From positions 1 to 6,424 of the forward strand of contig JAITDH010000240.1 in assembly GCA_031282665.1 (NCBI GenBank): a DNA stretch of 6,424 nucleotides. The letters are read 5' to 3'. The notes below the pieces were generated by a model, which saw only the letters and a list, made by a program, of their open reading frames with translations, was not told where the DNA came from and did not search any database. Positions within the stretch are counted from its first letter, which is position 1; each line of letters begins with the position of its first letter. Positions 6,132 through 6,424 of this stretch are shown here, piece by piece. Origin of the DNA: Zoogloeaceae bacterium (GTDB lineage: Bacteria; Pseudomonadota; Gammaproteobacteria; Burkholderiales; Rhodocyclaceae). A program made the position numbers and the translations under genes.

Positions 6132-6237
6132 GATAAAATCCTGCGTCCTGGGACTTACGACAAGATTCAAAGGCTGGCCTGTCACCTGCATACTTGATCT
6201 GGGCGCGAAGCTGGTCGGACATTGAGAGATTTAACAT
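6115..6237 (-). CDS. Possible small ORF of 40 aa, unrecognised
   Basis: On the minus strand a strong Shine-Dalgarno GGAGGT (complement of 6243-6248) stands 5 nt before an ATG at 6237-6235. The frame reads [16 protein letters not shown]..., stopping at TGA 6117-6115 inside the heptad array and overlapping the lpxD tail. The opening [10 protein letters not shown] faintly recalls the start of short XRE-type DNA-binding proteins, but no helix-turn-helix can be completed, so it may be the cut-off 5' end of such a gene. Apart from the ribosome site there is no evidence that it is expressed, and it may be chance. Confidence 0.2.
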   Translation of the reverse strand: MLNLSMSDQLRAQIKYAGDRPAFESCRKSQDAGFYLIPDS

Positions 6238-6333
6238 TCTTTACCTCCAGCATTCCATCGACGCTCCGTCCCCACATATCTGGCGGTGACACACTTTTAG
6301 AATACCGATCCTATCAAATGAGGAGATGCACAA
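6137..6333. other. Intergenic stretch with no convincing gene
   Basis: About 200 bp between the lpxD stop and the next start codon. There is no fabZ start, no clear intrinsic terminator and no intact insertion sequence. Composition falls from GC-rich to AT-rich along it. A TAGAAT (6298-6303) resembles a -10 box for the gene at 6334, but no good -35 stands at the right distance. The only coding hint is the weak minus-strand frame described separately. Confidence 0.5.
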
Positions 6334-6424
6334 ATGGAAAGAGAAGATGAATATATGCCAAAAATGCAAAAGGCGGTAATATCCCTAGTGACAGGAGATA
6401 CCGTTAATGATATTACCCCTTTGT
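6334..6424 (+). CDS. Start of an unrecognised AT-rich gene, cut by the window end
   Basis: AGGAG (6321-6325) is followed 8 nt later by ATG 6334, opening a frame with no stop for 30 codons to the end of the window. The visible N-terminus is MEREDEYMPKMQKAVISLVT, then GDTVNDITPL: an acidic start and then a hydrophobic patch. I do not recognise a family and too little is present to judge one. The last 124 bases are about 38% GC, far below the envelope genes, and codons end in A or T much more often, which suggests horizontally acquired DNA. An upstream ATG at 6326 in another frame closes after 17 codons and lacks a ribosome site, so 6334 is preferred. It is not fabZ, which would be expected after lpxD. 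Confidence 0.5.
   Translation, partial: MEREDEYMPKMQKAVISLVTGDTVNDITPL

Larger units (their letters stand above)
5052..6136 (+). pseudogene. lpxD: LpxD, lipid A acyltransferase, split by a one-base frameshift
   Basis: UDP-3-O-acylglucosamine N-acyltransferase, which moves a 3-hydroxyacyl chain from ACP to the 2-amino group in lipid A synthesis. The start codon opens frame 5052-5498; only codons to about 5350 are genuine LpxD (N-terminal uridine-binding domain, ending [18 protein letters not shown]). After that it reads Pro/Ser-rich nonsense to the TGA-type stop at 5496-5498. The rest continues in the -1 frame, open before the internal GTG at 5387 and running to 6136, starting [16 protein letters not shown]. 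It holds the hexapeptide-repeat left-handed helix, the conserved GADGFGFAP and IGHNCVIG with the catalytic His (codon 5813-5815). Adding one base near 5351-5365 restores a 361-aa protein (E. coli 341). The extra tail, [10 protein letters not shown], comes from heptad repeats. No clear Shine-Dalgarno precedes ATG 5052. As lpxD is usually essential, a sequence error is likelier than true loss; if real, the gene is broken. Confidence 0.9.

Overview
The window looks like chromosomal DNA from a GC-rich Gram-negative bacterium. The protein sequences read most like a betaproteobacterium (Rhodocyclales or Nitrosomonadales type); this is a judgement from sequence style, not from a search. Its core is a same-strand, closely spaced block of four envelope-biogenesis genes: rseP (785-2182, intramembrane site-2 protease), bamA (2197-4500, outer-membrane protein insertase), skp/ompH (4521-5033, periplasmic chaperone) and lpxD (5052-6136, lipid A acyltransferase). 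Spacings are 14, 20 and 18 nt, so they are probably co-transcribed. Together they make and deliver outer-membrane components: Skp carries unfolded porins, BamA inserts them, LpxD makes the lipid A precursor, and RseP relays misfolding stress to sigma-E.

lpxD is not open as read. A one-base deletion in a GGGG-AAAAA-T-CCCCC tract, which sits inside a perfect 7-bp hairpin (5348-5368), splits it into an N-terminal part in one frame and the whole acyltransferase domain in the -1 frame. Because lpxD is normally essential, a sequencing or assembly indel is the first explanation to test.

The block is cut off from its usual partners on both sides. In most beta- and gammaproteobacteria, cdsA and dxr lie before rseP, and fabZ, lpxA and lpxB lie after lpxD. 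Here the left neighbour is an orphan HigA-type antitoxin (239-571) with its own promoter and operator-like inverted repeats (171-215). It is followed by a 100-130 bp repeat patch: four triloop mini-hairpins (650-710), a direct octamer repeat (733-749) and a 7-bp tandem repeat (751-782) that ends two bases before the rseP ATG. On the right, lpxD runs into a second, different 7-bp tandem repeat (6104-6131) that supplies its last codons and leads to its stop. After it comes about 200 bp with no convincing gene, then an AT-rich (about 38% GC) gene start at 6334 that runs off the window.

The left edge (1-170) holds small hairpins and a palindromic intergenic repeat but no gene. No tRNA, rRNA, CRISPR array or intact mobile element was seen. 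I found no clear new multi-gene system. The most interesting signals are the repeat-bounded operon block, the mini-hairpin and heptad patch that replaces the rseP leader, a possible 52-codon leader ORF that may couple to rseP, and the lpxD frameshift.
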